A stretch of DNA of 32,019 nucleotides, from contig CAKRUB010000031.1 of NCBI GenBank assembly GCA_934402375.1, positions 1 through 32,019 on the forward strand, read 5' to 3'. Below the pieces are notes generated by a model. That model was given only the letters and a program-made list of their open reading frames with translations, did no database searches and had not been told where the DNA came from. Position numbers and translations under genes: made by a program. How positions within the stretch are numbered: position 1 is the first letter of the stretch; each line of letters opens with the position of its first letter. Source of the stretch: an uncultured Acetatifactor sp. GTDB taxonomy: Bacteria > Bacillota > Clostridia > Lachnospirales > Lachnospiraceae. Below are positions 30,688 through 32,019 of this stretch, piece by piece.

Positions 30688-31944
30688 ATGCGAAAATTTG
30701 AGGATTTGAAGATAGCAATTGCTGGTACGGGGTATGTCGGGCTTTCGCTTGCCGTCTTGCTGGCACAGCACCATAAGGTAACGGCGGTGGATATTGTTCC
30801 GGAAAAAGTCGAGATGCTCAATCATCGGAAGTCGCCGATCAGAGATGAGTACATCGAAAAGTATCTGACAGAGAAGAAGTTGAATTTGACAGCAACACTG
30901 GATGCCGGAGCTGCCTATAGCGACGCGGATTTTGTGATCATTGCAGCGCCGACTAACTATGACAGTAAGAAGAACTTTTTTGATACCTCCGCTGTCGAGG
31001 CGGTCATTCGTCTGGTTATGGAGCATAACCCGGATGCAATTATGGTTATTAAATCCACCGTTCCGGTCGGATATACAATAAGCATCCGTGAGAAAATGCA
31101 CTGTGACAATATCCTTTTCAGTCCTGAATTTTTGAGAGAATCCAGGGCTCTTTATGATAATTTATACCCCAGCCGTATCATTGTCGGCACGGATATGGAA
31201 AATGAGCGCTTGACGAAGGCCGCACATACCTTTGCAGAACTCCTGCAGGAAGGTGCAATAAAGGAAAATATAGATACATTATTTATGGGATTCACAGAAG
31301 CCGAGGCGGTAAAGCTTTTTGCAAATACTTATCTGGCGCTGCGGGTCAGCTACTTTAATGAGCTGGATACTTATGCGGAGCTAAAGGGCTTGAACACAAA
31401 GCAGATTATTGAGGGAGTGTGTCTCGATCCCCGTATCGGAGCGCACTACAATAATCCGAGCTTTGGCTATGGCGGTTATTGCCTGCCAAAGGATACCAAG
31501 CAGCTTCTGGCAAACTATGCGGATGTACCGGAAAACCTGATTGAAGCGATTGTGGAGAGCAATCGGACGAGAAAAGACTTTATAGCAGATCAGATTCTGA
31601 AACGGGCAGGCTACTACAGATATGAAGAAGATAACCAGTACAGCAGGGATAATGAGAAGGCAGTTACTGTGGGAGTCTACCGTCTGACAATGAAGAGTAA
31701 CAGCGATAACTTCCGTCAGAGCTCTATTCAGGGCGTTATGAAGCGCATTAAGGCAAAGGGCGCGACAGTGATTGTTTATGAGCCGACGCTGAAGGATGGT
31801 GAAACATTCTTTGGGAGTGTTGTCGTGAATGATCTGGAGAAGTTTAAAGAGCAGAGCCAGGCAATCATTGCAAACAGGTATGATGAGTGCATGGAGGATG
31901 TGAAGGATAAGGTGTACACAAGAGATATTTTCCAGAGGGACTAA
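30688..31944 (+). CDS. ugd: UDP-glucose 6-dehydrogenase (nucleotide-sugar dehydrogenase)
   Basis: 418 residues. The NAD-binding loop is GTGYVG (13-18), IIAAPTNYD and KSTVPVGYT are the usual central blocks, SPEFLRES and the Lys in [20 protein letters not shown] follow, and the catalytic cysteine is C265 in [11 protein letters not shown]. The C-terminal UDP-binding domain has [19 protein letters not shown]. The enzyme oxidises UDP-glucose twice to UDP-glucuronate for capsule or other surface glycans. ATG 30688 lies 3 bp after the helicase stop and GGAGTGG is its ribosome binding site, inside the helicase 3' end, so the two genes are very likely co-transcribed. An odd partner for a helicase; downstream sugar genes may lie outside the window. 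Confidence 0.94.
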   Translation: MRKFEDLKIAIAGTGYVGLSLAVLLAQHHKVTAVDIVPEKVEMLNHRKSPIRDEYIEKYLTEKKLNLTATLDAGAAYSDADFVIIAAPTNYDSKKNFFDTSAVEAVIRLVMEHNPDAIMVIKSTVPVGYTISIREKMHCDNILFSPEFLRESRALYDNLYPSRIIVGTDMENERLTKAAHTFAELLQEGAIKENIDTLFMGFTEAEAVKLFANTYLALRVSYFNELDTYAELKGLNTKQIIEGVCLDPRIGAHYNNPSFGYGGYCLPKDTKQLLANYADVPENLIEAIVESNRTRKDFIADQILKRAGYYRYEEDNQYSRDNEKAVTVGVYRLTMKSNSDNFRQSSIQGVMKRIKAKGATVIVYEPTLKDGETFFGSVVVNDLEKFKEQSQAIIANRYDECMEDVKDKVYTRDIFQRD

Positions 31945-31995
31945 GTTTGAAACAAATAAGTAGAGGACAGCCAAGGAATAAAGGGCACAGCAAAT

Positions 31996-32019
31996 AAACC
32001 GCCTAAGCAGCCGGTTTTA
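31996..32019 (+). terminator. Possible terminator after ugd
   Basis: AAACCG (31996-32001) pairs with CGGTTT (32012-32017), followed by TTA at the window edge. It is cut by the window end, so the T run cannot be judged. 31945-31995 holds no gene. Confidence 0.35.

Overview
The window comes from a spore-forming Clostridia genome, most likely Lachnospiraceae (phylum Bacillota). The evidence is a division and cell-wall (dcw) cluster that contains sporulation genes (a SpoVD-type PBP, spoIIGA, sigE), AT-rich promoters, purine-rich ribosome binding sites, and many rho-independent terminators. There are no tRNA or rRNA genes and no CRISPR array.

Layout. (1) Positions 1-9560 are an accessory island, clearly more AT-rich at its left end than the dcw genes. 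Four copies of one palindromic repeat family punctuate it, at about 75-267, 4167-4507, 8976-9062 and 9259-9560. The first cassette holds a small unknown gene, a protein with two PD-(D/E)XK nuclease-like domains, a DUF2441-type protein, a GNAT acetyltransferase, a P-loop kinase and a histidine phosphatase. The second cassette holds a macro-domain protein, the remnant of a vWA protein, and a 1041-residue PARG-SGNH-FHA-Ser/Thr kinase fusion. It looks like an ADP-ribose and phospho-signalling module. (2) 9566-11551 holds ychF and lgt. (3) 11712-24805 is the dcw cluster: mraZ (with promoter and MraZ boxes), rsmH, an ftsL-like gene, two class B PBPs, mraY, murD, ftsW, murA, ftsQ/divIB and ftsZ (with its own promoter and terminator). 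murE, murF, murG and ftsA are not in the cluster. (4) 24805-26477 is the spoIIG operon (spoIIGA-sigE). It follows a Spo0A-box-like site and a promoter with wide spacing between the -35 and -10. (5) 26520-27404 has a small unknown gene and a VanZ-like membrane protein. (6) 27517-31944 has a small serine recombinase, an array of palindromes enclosing a leftward promoter, an SF2 helicase with five helicase-associated repeats, and a UDP-glucose 6-dehydrogenase.

Three things deserve most attention. First, the 247-bp core of the repeat family lies in opposite orientations in two copies while the asymmetric flanks keep the same orientation. Second, the macro / vWA remnant / PARG-SGNH-FHA-kinase cassette is an unusual combination. 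Third, the recombinase-palindrome-promoter-helicase-ugd segment could be a phase-variable switch: a strong promoter now faces away from the helicase and ugd and lies between inverted recombination-like sites. The last idea is inference from sequence layout and is untested.
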